From contig NC_092320.1 in the NCBI RefSeq assembly GCF_036785885.1, positions 21,825,557 to 21,889,556 of the forward strand: a DNA stretch of 64,000 bases, in the 5' to 3' direction. Source of the stretch: Coffea arabica (Eukaryota; Streptophyta; Magnoliopsida; Gentianales; Rubiaceae). The translations under genes and the position numbers were made by a program. A model generated the notes under the pieces. That model worked only from the letters and a program-made list of their open reading frames with translations. It did no database searches and had not been told where the DNA came from. Positions 1-10,992 of this stretch are shown here, piece after piece. Position 1 is the first letter of the stretch; each line of letters opens with the position of its first letter.

Positions 1-599
1 AGTTTTAGATAGTTTATCTTTTCTTGTATGTTAGCTACATGAAGATGAGGGTGGAGATGAAGAAGGCAAGGAAAGAGGTCATGTGATAAGAGTTACTTTA
101 CCTTTCCAACTCTTTATCTTTTGTATTAGATTCTAAGTTTAGTTAATATTCAAGTTTTGGATTTTATGTTTATTATGTGTTTCTAAAGTTTATGCCTTGG
201 GTTGGTTGAATTTTCTATGATTGTTAGTGTTTATTATTTGGCTATTTGATGCTATTATTTTGAACAAGTTATTTAGCACTTTAACTCTTTAAATCATGAC
301 AAACTTGGTACCATTAATTGTGATTATCTAAAGGTATTGTTTCTTTAATGAAAATTGAGATTTAATACTAGTTCAAGAAGTGTTAAACCTAGGGAGTACA
401 CTCACGAGAGTAGAGGTGCACCTATGTAGTTTTAGTGATTCATTTCATGTAATTTCATAGAAGAAATGAACTTGTAGCTAATTTCATAACTACGAGAGTA
501 GGAATGGATTAGTCATAAGTATAGTTTTTTTTTTCCTGCTAACCCCTTATGCGGGAAGGGACGCCGCCCCCTTTTATTATTAGAGACCATAAAGCAAAA

Positions 600-2075
600 T
601 TACAAAGTCTTTAATTACGAGCAACTCTAACACGAATAACGGGTAGCTGTGACCTATCTAAACCCAAGACCCTCATTGCCAATCTTGGTAAATCTAACTG
701 TGATGTATAGAAGACAATACCCTCTGACAGTGCCCCCATCTTGGCTAAAGCATCCGCCACTTGATTTGCCTCACGATAACAATGCCCCACTGTCCATCCC
801 AAACCCTGGATTGCCACTAACGCATCTTGCTCCGACTGAATTAACCACGGGCACCTCGATATTTAGCAATATGTTGATTAACACAAGAGAGTCCACCTCC
901 ACCTGAATCCGCGAGAATTTCCGAAGGAGACATTGCTGCACCCCAAACAGCAAAGACTTAATCTCTGCTTGGATACATGTCAGCTCCCCAAACGGAGTAG
1001 AAAACCCAAACAACACTGCACTGGATGAATCCCTGAGCACACCACCCCCGCCACTAATGCCTGGGTTGCCTAATTAGCAACCATTCGTATTTAGCTTGAA
1101 ATTCCCTTGGGCTGGAGCCTCCCAACAAACCAGTCTATGTGAATAATGAGGCCTCCATCCAGAGATATTGGAGTAAAATGCCAACTAGGAGCCAAGTCCA
1201 ATAACCTCCCCTGCATACTTCCCGCCAAATAGCCCCACAACATCTGCCAGGATACGATCCCCAATGGTCTGACTACTCAGGAACTGCCTTTCAAAAATTG
1301 CAAGATTTCGTGCTAACCAAATATGCCAGTAGATTATACTAGGCAGCACTGTGTGTATTGATTCCATACGAGAAAGCCAGTCGTGAACGCACCCCTATCC
1401 CTCGGTATATCACGCCCGCGCCGTTCCCAAAAAAAGTCCACAAGAACTGAGCTAATTCTCCTTCTGCAAAGAAATGCTCCAATGATTCGGAATCCGAGGC
1501 CGAGCAACAAAAACACTTAGATGGGCCATACACCTGCAATCTCCCTAGCGATGACGCTAAAGGCAACCGATCCCGCAACAATAGCACCATGAAAAAAGAT
1601 ATCTTTATTGGTATCGAAGGATGCCAAACCTTGTCAAACATGAATGAAGAAGGTGTCTGCCTACTGAGTAGCACGTAGGAGGAAGCAATCGAGAAATCCC
1701 CTGACTCCGTCAACGCCCACACCGCACAATCGTCCGTGGACCCTATTGGGGCCGACTTGGTAACGATTTCTGAAACTATGTCATCCGGGACCCAGCGCCA
1801 CAACAACTGTCGATTCCACCATCCATTCAACACAAAATCTGATACTAAATGATCCGAGACACTTTGTAGGCGCCGACATAAAGGACCAGAGCCCAGCCAA
1901 TTGTCAAACCAGAAGTTACACTGACCAGACCAGACCAGCCACCAAAGCTTTTGCTCCGCCATCTCACGTATTTGAAGCATGCGACGCCACACATATGAGC
2001 TGCCCTGCATCGCCCCCACCATGCATGGATGACTCTGTCGACAGTACTTTGCCCGCATAAATGTTGACCATAAAC
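600..2075 (-). pseudogene. LINE ORF2 carboxy-terminal remnant (zf-RVT and RNase H)
   Basis: The 1339-2058 frame contains FMRAKYC-type sequence, WSGQCNFWFDNWLG and the Cys pair CFCC followed by SLEHFF, typical of the zinc-binding region after plant LINE reverse transcriptase. A frameshift then leads to IYWHIWLARNLAIFE (1185-1367). RNase H follows in two further frames, with the hallmark CYREANQVADALAKMG at the end (611-817). At least two frameshifts and the absence of the polymerase core make it non-functional. The product would have copied element RNA at the insertion site. Confidence 0.8.
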
Positions 2076-2077
2076 AA

Positions 2078-2407
2078 TCACTTGTACGGAACCGCTACCA
2101 TAATTTGAGCGAGAACGCTGAATGGACCTCCAGTAACGAATGAACACCTATCCCTCCCGAGACGAGTTGGCACACAAATCTTCCCACTTGATCCAATGAT
2201 CCAAGGAGTCACCACCGCAACTATGTCATTCGCCTTGAAGACCACCGCCGGCTCTCCACGATGGGTAGTAATTGACGCCTGAACTTTCGCAACCTCCGCC
2301 GGCGACTGGTGCGCGAATAGCTCAGAAAAAGCCTTTTTTCGAAACGTGGGGGAAGAGGAAGTCGAATGCCCTCCACCCGGAGGTGGAGGGGCAGCCTCAG
2401 CTGCCAT
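2078..2407 (-). pseudogene. LINE ORF1 amino-terminal remnant
   Basis: The minus-strand frame starts at an ATG at 2407 and runs 109 codons. It has a Pro/Gly-rich start, then residues resembling the lead-in to a DUF4283-type nucleic-acid-binding domain of plant LINE ORF1 (SELFAHQSPAEVAKVQASI, then VVFKANDIVAVVTPW). The similarity fades near 2160, and by about 2070 the sequence is already ORF2 carboxy-terminal material. This is the amino-terminal stub of the gag-like protein. The assignment rests on recognising the pattern and the position at the 5' end of the element. Confidence 0.55.
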
Positions 2408-2695
2408 GCCGCCAAGATGCCGAACCCCTAAACTTTCTAAATAAGGAAGCCCTAAACTTGACAGAGAAATATTCGTTTGCCCTTTATGTGTTCTTGAATA
2501 TATCAGTATAGTTGATTCACTACAAAAATAGGTTTCACATGCATAAGGAAATTACGCCATAACTAGCAAAGATAGTAGTACTCAGATATCCAAAAATAGC
2601 ACTTGCATGAGTAGTTAGGAATACCATAACCTAAGGAATTTTCATTTGTTATTATATTGCATAAGTTTAGTATAGTTTTATCTCTTTTAATTCAT

Positions 2696-3139
2696 TGATC
2701 AGCTTGGGCAATTCAAGGCTTAACCCGGTATAAGCCTATCCAATATCCCTTAATGTTTAGTGTTAAAATTTTGTATACATATGTATGTTCAATTATTGTA
2801 TCAAAAAATTATGTTATATGTTGGTTATTTTTAACACTAGTATTATTTAAGAAATTGAGGATACTAATTAAAAGTATCCAAAAATTTAAGTTTTTTCCCA
2901 TTAAAATCTTACATCTTTGGAAAAATATCAATTTTTAACGATAAGGAATCTGTTAAATATTTTGTTTTGGGTCAAGCCCATTTTGAGCCCAAAGCCTCGT
3001 CATCTAATAGGGCAAAGCTTGGGCGGTATTGTTTTGAGCTCGAGCGGGCCAAATTCGGGCTCAAGAATAAGTTATGATATGAGCTTGGATTTGGATTTAA
3101 TAGAGCCCAACCCAAACGACCCAATTGAAAGCTCTAAAC
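2696..3139. other. No gene seen; AT-rich with a GGGC/CCCG-rich patch
   Basis: Nothing coding is visible. Positions 2960-3130 contain repeated AGCCC/GGGCT words (GCCCATTTTGAGCCC, CGAGCGGGCC, GAGCCCAACCC), as seen at the ends of some plant MITEs, but I found no clear terminal repeat or target duplication. Confidence 0.5.
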
Positions 3140-3840
3140 CTGGGGTTAACAAATTGGCCAGAAGAGAACTTTGCTCCATTAAGATTTGTTTTGAGTTGAT
3201 TTTTTTTTTTTTTTTTTTTGTATAATGGCACATCTAGACTAACCTACTTAAGCCTAATGGTGAACTACAATCGGCTAATTTACTCCTACTCAAGTCTAAC
3301 ATGGTGAATCATCATCGGACCAGAAAGGTGCACCATGCCGTATAAATTTAAAAAAGTCATATATAGTGGCATATTGATGGGATGTAAGGTGTGAATCCTT
3401 GACCTCCCACCCCACAATTCACGTGGTGGCCAACTCCTCTAAAGGAAGTTGGTTATTCTTGATGCTTGACTTGCACCCATAATATTAGTTCTGTAACTTT
3501 CATTTCCTTTAGGACACTAAAGTGTAAAAGGTAAATGGCTAAAAGATTGACGTCTGGTTACCCTTCCAAGGAAAAGGCTGGAGTGTCATATACAAAAAGC
3601 AAAAATGGGATTCCATCCCGACCAGACCGAAAAGGTATCTTCTTCGTCTTCCCAATAAATTTGCTATAACCTTCGTTGTAGCTTCTCAACTTTCTCAAAA
3701 CAATTTCTTTGTCCAGCATACTTACCCATTGCTCTTTTAAGGCTTCACGTAAATTATTTCTCCATCTATCTTTCAACAAGTCTCTGTGAAGGATTAAAAC
3801 TCAAGTTTCCACTCCTTCAAACTAAACCAGGTACGTGTTT
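3140..3840 (+). promoter_or_regulatory. Conserved pre-NLR block, copy P0 (candidate promoter and 5' UTR exon)
   Basis: This is the first of four related copies (others near 17.3-18.9, 49.9-50.4 and 53.0-53.5 kb). Shared landmarks are TTGACTTG...CCATAATATT at 3466-3490, an AATAAATTTGC word near 3653, GCTTCTCAACTTTCTC near 3680, and a splice-donor-like end, CCAG then GTACGTG, with the exon boundary at 3830/3831. A SINE interrupts it at about 3199-3449. The best reading is the promoter and first non-coding exon of an NLR, possibly NLR-1 more than 7 kb downstream or a lost neighbour. No transcript evidence is available. Confidence 0.45.
3199..3449 (-). mobile_element. SINE-like insertion with poly(T) head
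   Basis: A T-run at 3200-3220 begins an insertion of about 250 bp absent from the sister blocks. On the minus strand its 5' end reads GAGTTGGCCACCACGTGAATT, resembling a pol III A box, followed by GAGGTCAAGGATTC, resembling a B box. The layout (tRNA-like head, A-rich tail on the minus strand) fits a plant SINE. I could not define a target duplication. Confidence 0.5.
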
Positions 3841-3849
3841 TATATTTTG

Positions 3850-5950
3850 CAATCTCTAGTATGTTTTGATTGAGCATGCAAGCAAACGCTCTAAGCATAC
3901 TTTTGCATAAGTTCCACTGATTTTTATGTCTTATCAAAGTAGAAATATAAGAATAGGAAAGCTCGGTGGTAATATGTATACTTCTTATTAAAATCTTTTA
4001 TACGTCTTGATTTCTCTTTTAGTTTGTCCAAAAAAATATTTTTCATGGTTTAGAAATGGAAATAAATAATGCCCAAGTTTTCTAGTGTACCCTTCATACG
4101 ATTTGCGAGGGGAAAAAAATTTAAGTCTTGTTCTTCCAATAAATAGTGTACATACATATCATCTTTGTATCTGGTAGTTGTGTGGTTTTAAAATTCTAAA
4201 CTGAACTCACACAATGTTGAATATTAATAGATGGGCAATAATGGGAAAAAAGTTGCTTTAATAGTTAGTAAGTTGTGGTTGAAATTTATACCTTTCTTGA
4301 ACTGTATGCAAAGCTGACTATGATAGGTAAACTGGGACAGAGTACTAAAAAGTGTTAAAAGAGTTGTCAAAGATAAACCTTATTTAGTATAAGAACATAA
4401 ATTGATTTTTTTTATTCTAGATTTTTTTTTAGCTGTTTCTAGATTTGAACAACTAAGGCACTCCTTTTTTTTTTTTCTTTTTTTGTGTTCAGCTTGACGT
4501 ATTTTCCCAGATTAAGATTTGTATAAGTAAATTATTTTTATTATTGTTTCCTCTCATATAGTTTGTTTTTTATTTTCTAAACTTAAATGTTTTCTCTCAG
4601 TTCAAAAATTGTACAAGGAAATTTTTTTCCTGTCTTTTCCTCTTTGGCCAGTGTAATAGCCCAACTTCTCAATTTGATAATTTTTCTTAGAATTGTATAA
4701 TTTTTTAATTACCAATTTTATTAGCATCAAAATTGAAAGATTAGTGGTGTTGTGAACATTTTTGTGCTTAGAAAACTTTCAAGTCGGCAACACCACTTTG
4801 AATCTCTTATGTCAATTAAAGTGATTCAAACTTGTTTACGGTTCTTTTGATCAATTGATCTTTAAATTTAAAATTTAAATTAGGCGATTAATGGTTCTCA
4901 AACCGTACATTCTTCACCATCTTTTGTATGGTGTACACACATGCACACACTGTCTATATATATATAGTATATGCATGTACTATGTAAATACACACATATA
5001 TGTTTATTTGTGTGTGTATGTATGTCTATATATATATATATATACACATATTTACATACATACATACATACATAAACATATATTTGTTGAGGGTTTGACA
5101 TCACAAAGCACATTCACTGGTTGTGCTCAGGTAACTTGGTATTAAAGTCTTACTCGGACTGTTTGAGTTTTTGGGAAGTGATAAGAAGCCCTCTATACCT
5201 ACTGGTTATGACGGTCTCGCAAAAGATGAAGAGGAGTACGATAATTTTGATAGGAGAAGAAATTGATAAATATAAGATTTATTTCTATTAGTAGAAAAAA
5301 GTTTAATTTCTATTACAAGAATGAAATGCAGGAAAGAAAAACAGAAAATCTTCTAATAGGTACTCAAATGATATTTTAACATCTCCATATATCATCTTGG
5401 AGCTCTTTATAACTGATTAATGTTCTAGGTTTCATATATAAAAATAGTGAAATTGTAAAAAGGATTTAAAATGAACAAGCAAGGGATAAATAAGGACGGA
5501 TGCCTACGAATCATTAAATTTTCAATTCTGGGTAAATTACTTAATTTAAACATTACATAAACTGCTTGATTAAAACATTACTTTGATACAAAATGATGTT
5601 TCATGTAAATACTGTTTAAGAAAAGGTTAGTCATAACATCAGGTAACCCATAATTTTATCCAAAAGCTACAATTATAGTTCATTAGTGGTATTAACAATG
5701 TTGCAGAGAGAATGAAAATTTATAATTTCTTGAGATTATTGTGTAAAATTGAAATAAAGCTCTATTAATTCTCACAAATGTTAACTCCATCTATTTTTCT
5801 TTCATTTTGTGATTGACTCATTAGTGTTATGCTCGGCAATAAAACGGTCACTTCTTTTACAATTAGTTGGATAAAAGACTTATAAAATAACGAGATGTTT
5901 GAAGGGTAAAGTACACCATATGTCATGAAAAGTTTGAAGGGTAAAGTACA
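3850..5950. other. Gene-free AT-rich stretch with dinucleotide and tetranucleotide tracts
   Basis: I see no gene. 4925-5080 is a dense simple-sequence patch of (TA)n, (CA)n and (CATA)n tracts that generates spurious Tyr/Ile-rich frames on both strands. 5897-5960 holds a 35-bp direct duplication (GTTTGAAGGGTAAAGTACACC twice). The rest is low-complexity AT-rich DNA. Confidence 0.6.
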
Positions 5951-5961
5951 CCATATGTCAC

Positions 5962-6325
5962 TAAGGCTGCAAACGAATCGACCTATTCCCAAGGAGCTCA
6001 AGTCCGAGCTCGGTCAATATCGAGTTTGAGTTGACTTTAAACTGATCAAGTCGAATTCAAATTCAAAAATAATCAACTCGTTAGCTCATGAGTCGACTTG
6101 ATTATATATATATATTATTTTTTATTTTAATAGTAAAATTACATATATATTTCTAATTTTTTTATTATTTATTAAGAACAATTATTATTATTTTTTTAAG
6201 GTCGAGTTTTACATTTTGAGTTCGTTGACCTCGAATTCGAGTTCGAATTTCATAAAACTAAGTTGAGTCTCGGTTCGATTAGGTCAAGACTCGACTCAAC
6301 TCGACTCGATTCGTTTGTACCCCTA
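5962..6325. mobile_element. hAT-type MITE, 364 bp
   Basis: The left end TAAGGCTGCAAACGAATCGA and the inverted right end TAGGGGTACAAACGAATCGA are 20-bp terminal inverted repeats with three mismatches. The flanks are TATGTCAC at 5954-5961 and at 6326-6333, a perfect 8-bp target-site duplication typical of hAT elements. The interior is AT-rich with repeated TCGAGTT/CGAATTC words and has no coding capacity, so it is a non-autonomous element. Confidence 0.85.
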
Positions 6326-9300
6326 TATGTCACCACATTTTTTTAAAATCTCGTCTAATCCATTATAATTTTTTTTCATGCCAATTAACCGATCAAATTC
6401 CTAAAAAACTCTATTTTGACCAATCCATTAATAAATCGGTTAAACGAGATGGAACTTGCGGTCAAGTCCCACACTTTTCTATTATTTTGTATTTTTAACC
6501 CCAGCTTCTGGTAGTTTTACAATATAGCCCTATGTAATCTAATTTTAATGTAGTCTACATGTAGCATCCCATGAGGTGCAGCATATTCCATTTGGGTTAA
6601 TCCATTTTTTAGACGGAGACCAAAATGAAGCAGTTTAAGAGTTCAATCGACTATTTGACAAGGAAAAAAAACCTATAGTTGGCCAGATAAGATTTTGAAA
6701 AAGTTTCATAACTTTTAGTTCACCTTACCCAAATTTAATATACAAAGTATTATGATTGAAATAGAAGAACTTGTTCTTATTTTTTGAACAAATATTTCTT
6801 TATCACATGCTTCTTCGATTGCAATAAGTATTTCTTCTTTGACCACCCTTTCAAATGCAACTTATATGTATACAATAACAATAGTAGTAATAATAATATT
6901 GATACTAATAATAACTAATAATAATTAATAATAGTAGGAATAATAATGGTAATATTGATAGTAATATCTATTTCCAACTGTGCAAATTGAAAGAGCGCAC
7001 AAGAAATGATAAGATGAATTGTTCCTAGCCAATTAGTATTCCTTATATTAAAAAAAATGTAAGTATTTTAATGCATCACCTAAAAAAAAAAATCTATTTC
7101 TCTAAATTTTTTTTCAAGCAAATTATCAGCAAAAAGGATAGATGCAAACTCATCATAATTTGAAGTCAGAACAATAATTAGGTGGAGAAAAACAGGCAAT
7201 GGTGTATTGTGTTTTGGAGATGAAATATAATTCAAAGGAACTGCAGACACTATATAAGATTGCTTCTTTACTATTTTGCGTTTTGCACCGTAGAACTAAC
7301 ATCTAATTAATTTCTCAGTACATATCTCTTATCGTAACCTCTTGACGTATAATCTTGATACATTTTAAAGGCCATTATGTTTAAATGAATAATGTCTAAT
7401 CAAATTGATCCCCAAATTAAGGTTTTAAATGCGTGTCTGTTTGTGCGTATATGTATTTACATGTGTATGGAAACATTTAAATTAGTAGGTTTCTAACAAA
7501 GCATACAATTAAACTTCATTAAGAATAGGTAAAGTTGATCAAATGAATAGTTAGTTATCTACCTCAACAGATTCATGTTCATCATACTTAAAAATCTAGT
7601 TAGTCATATGGGTGCATAACATAATAATAATAGCTAAAATCGACATACTTTCAGTGACAGAGCTAAGAAATGTTCTTAATTAGTGGGGGCAAAATTTATT
7701 AAACTATTTGCTTAAAGGATAATTTCTTTTTTTTTAATCTCTTACATTTCCTTCATTTATTAATTTTCAAGTCCAATTGTGTATACCATTTTGGGTTGAT
7801 TTTCAGGTTATCCAACAATTTTTTTTTCACTTTTTACTCATCCCAATTTTATTTTATAGGGTTAACTGTAGAATGCAAGAAAAGTAGACCCATGTACAAC
7901 TTACAAGATGACAAACAGTTTATATTTAACTTGCAATTTGAAAAAATTATATTGGAATTGGAAACTTTATATTTTTCATGAATGTTCCTATGATTTTTTG
8001 TTTGTCTTCTTAGAAATATATAGCTGTGTAGACAAACCTTTATTCTAAGTAATTTTCTTCAATTTATAAAATAAAATTACCAGAATGCATGACAAAAGTA
8101 GAAACAAGAAAATAATGTAGCTTAGTTTATAAATGGTTCGAATAAAACTCACTGCAAATGGTATAGACCTTGTGGTTATTAATGGTCTAACATTGCCAAT
8201 GTCCTGGTGATTGCAAATAGTTGAGTTTATCAATATGATTTTGAAATTTGCACAAGTTTATACCATGCTAGACAACAGGTCATGGCGGAGGCAGGGGGCA
8301 TCTACTTCATTGATGAGACATAAGACGATCTTTTGAAAAGTAAGGAAATGGTTACAAGCCATAGTTGTGGTGAGGTTTACTTCACTTTGGCTTATGATTG
8401 GTTATTATACATAAGTGCAGATGTCTATATTGAGGTCAGGATGAAGATGTTAATTGCAATATAAGTACAGATTTCTATATTTAGGTCAAAATCAAGATGT
8501 TTATTAATATTTTCAGAAGTTATTCAGACAACTTGTAGCCACCTGCCCAAAACTTAGATATATAAAGGATACGAAAGTTCAAAAATTTTCAATTTCTTGT
8601 AGACTGTCTTATTTCTGCATTTGATCATCTAAAATCTAAGTTTCACCGGCGCAATACTCAAAAGAAAGTTATATATGAGGAATCCCGTCATTGACTTTGT
8701 TGGTGTGAGACTTTTTATCTTATATGTCATCGCAAATACGATTTTTTATTGTTAATTAGTTACTCAAGGACATCTAAATGAAAGCAAACCTACTAACAGA
8801 GTTATCGCAACAATTTAGCTCTTTTCTTAAAATTAAAGTTCAGAACAATTAGGAGATCTTTTTTTTTTTTTGATGATCTTAAGCTTTAGACCAAGGAGCT
8901 CCCCTATAGCTAGTATTTTATAGATTTGGACGTATAAAGTAGATGGGAGTTCTTAAACATTAGCTCGGCTACGAGATACATAATGGACACCCGTTAAGAA
9001 CGATTTCATAGATTGTTTTTTTTTTTTTTGAAACAGTATAGCTAATTTTAATAAAGTGACTAAATGTAGTGAGTGGATTAAATGTGACCATGTGTTTTAG
9101 TATAATAAGTTAGGTGTAATTTAGGTGTGTTAATGAGTGTCAATTAGACACCCCTTAGAAAAATTCTTTAAACATTACCAATTGTATCTGGCATCGTTTC
9201 TGCAATATGCATGCTTAGACTAAAAGAAGAAGGATTTGAAAGGAAAGTTTTTCATAAATTTTTTTGAGAGATCAATTTTCCAGGCTTAATCTTCACATTA

Positions 9301-9733
9301 GGATTTCTAAGTTCGAGGGCTACAATGGTTTTACATGTAATGTCCCTTATGAAATTATTCAATTATTTCCCCGTTTCATATTAAGTCCTTCCTTTTATTT
9401 TAAATCTAAGGCTCCTAATTTTGATGTCCCGAATGATTTTTTACTTTTCTTTACTTTTCTAGTAAGAGCTCCCAAGTTTCTTAAACTTTCATATTCATCA
9501 TGATTTCATTAAAACTAAAATAATCATGAACAAATAATAATTTACTCGTAAGACTTGAAACATTTTGAAGTTATCTTGAAATCAAGCGGGAAGAAAAAAG
9601 TAAATGAAGATTTGGAGATTTTTTGGCGGCTGGAGTTTAAAAATCCTCCTGTTTATTCAACTAGCCTTTTGAGATGTCATATCATATACATACAATTTTA
9701 ATAGAGACTAACATATTTGAAACAAAATTAACA
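6326..9733. other. Gene-free AT-rich stretch
   Basis: No gene is recognisable on either strand. 6868-6970 is an imperfect (AAT)n-type trinucleotide patch. 8850-9170 looks like old repeat material: T-runs at 8862 and 9017, and GACACCCGTTAAGAA at 8989 facing GACACCCCTTAGAAA at 9148. I could not set ends. Confidence 0.5.
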
Positions 9734-10615
9734 GGAAAAATCGTAAGGAAGGTCCCTCACATTTTGCAAATTGACTTTTTTCGCCCCTCACTTCTAAAAG
9801 TGTAATTTTACATTCTTTATAAATTCACATTGGTTAGGTTTGGCTCCTACCTAGGTTTTTGACTAGTTTTTGGCCGGAATTCACCACATGCCTTACACGT
9901 GATCACTTTTTAGGGGCAAAATTGTCAAATCAAATTTCATATAATTTGAGCTTTTCGTCCCTCACATTTTACAAAATGAATTTTTTCATACCTCACATCT
10001 CAAAAAATAAAATTTTCCATCTCTCACATTTCACAAAATAAATTTTTCACCTCTAATTGATCATGTGTATGAATAGTTTCTTTTGTTTTTTAAACCCATG
10101 TGTATATCTATTTGATTTCACACAAAATAATACGAGTAACACGTAATATATTTGTATTTGATTTCATCTACAACTACAATTAACTTATTCAAGTGAAGTT
10201 AAATAGAAATATATTATATGCTATTTGTACTGCTCAGGTAAAATTAAATAGACATATATATAAGTTTTCAAAAATAAGAAAAGACTATCGCCCACATGAT
10301 CAATGAGGGATCAAAATTTTCATTTTGCAAAATGTGAGGGATGAAAAAATTTATATAAGGGACGAAAAAATTCATTTTATGAAATATGAGGGACTATGGA
10401 TCAGATTATATGAAATATGTTTGACAATTTTACCCCTCAAAAATGATCATGTGCATGGCACGTAATAGATTCCAACCAAAAATTAGTTGAACACTAAGAT
10501 AAGGACCAAATTTGACCAATGTGAATTTGTAAAGGACGTAAAATTACGCTTTTAAAAGTAAAGGATGAAAAAAGTTATTTTACAAAATGTGAGGAATATT
10601 TTGAACGATTTTTCC
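9734..10615. mobile_element. MULE-type foldback element, 882 bp, upstream of NLR-1
   Basis: The ends are GGAAAAATCG and its exact inverse, and inverted arms of about 280 bp can be followed inward (CTCACATTTTG, AAATTCACATTGGT and GATCA..TTTTAGGGG pairs). It is flanked by AAATTAACA at 9725-9733 and 10616-10624, a perfect 9-bp duplication, which is the Mutator-like signature. It has no transposase frame. It ends 377 bp before the NLR-1 start codon and interrupts sequence otherwise shared with the NLR-2 and NLR-3 upstream regions, so it may affect NLR-1 expression. Confidence 0.85.
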
Positions 10616-10992
10616 AAATTAACATTTTCCCTTACATTTATACAATATTTTGCTAGCAGGTGAACGTATTGAAATTTTATATTTTCTTCATAACATTAGT
10701 CTCAGATGAATACAAAATAAGGTATGCATAACATTTTTCTGGTGAGAGCAATCTAAATGTTACTAATATTCTTCCCTTTTTATGTAACCAAAACATTTCT
10801 GTGAACTTACTCTATGGCCTAGAATTTCTTTCTCTATCCTGAATCTTTACATTCTTTACTCTTTAAGTATTTAGTCTTCCCTCATTCAATTGTTACAAGG
10901 TTTATATTTATATCTCACATATTTAATTAAATCTCTATATCTCTATTTTCTAAAACATAACGGACATTAATTTGAACAGAAATATTGGAATA

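Larger units (their letters stand above)
525..2504 (-). mobile_element. Internally deleted L1-type LINE (non-LTR retrotransposon)
   Basis: This is a minus-strand LINE. A run of ten T at 525-534 is the poly(A) tail read on the other strand. It is flanked by AGTATAG at 518-524 and 2505-2511, a 7-bp target-site duplication, and the flanks rejoin a family-A repeat. Reading on the minus strand there is an ORF1 start, then directly the carboxy end of ORF2 (zinc-binding RT region and RNase H). The endonuclease and reverse-transcriptase core are absent. At about 2 kb it is far shorter than a full plant L1 (usually 5-7 kb), so it cannot move by itself. Confidence 0.85.
1..2695 (+). mobile_element. Family-A LTR-like repeat, partial, split by a LINE
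   Basis: Positions 1-524 and 2505 to about 2695 form one repeat that a LINE interrupts. The left part matches the inner parts of the repeats at 34.4-36.4 kb and (reverse complemented) 36.7-38.6 kb, including the motif ACTCACGAGAGTAGAGG near 400-416 and the stretch about AAATGAACTTGTAG. The right part resumes the same alignment (GTGATTTACTAC versus TTGATTCACTAC). The copy at 36,707-38,639 has TG...CA ends and a 5-bp target duplication, which suggests the family is an LTR. This copy begins outside the window and fades out near 2.7 kb. It has no open reading frame of note. Confidence 0.7.

Noticed and set aside
4891..5145. Tyr/Ile-rich frames on both strands near 4.9-5.1 kb
   Set aside because: Produced by (TA)n, (CA)n and (CATA)n simple repeats.
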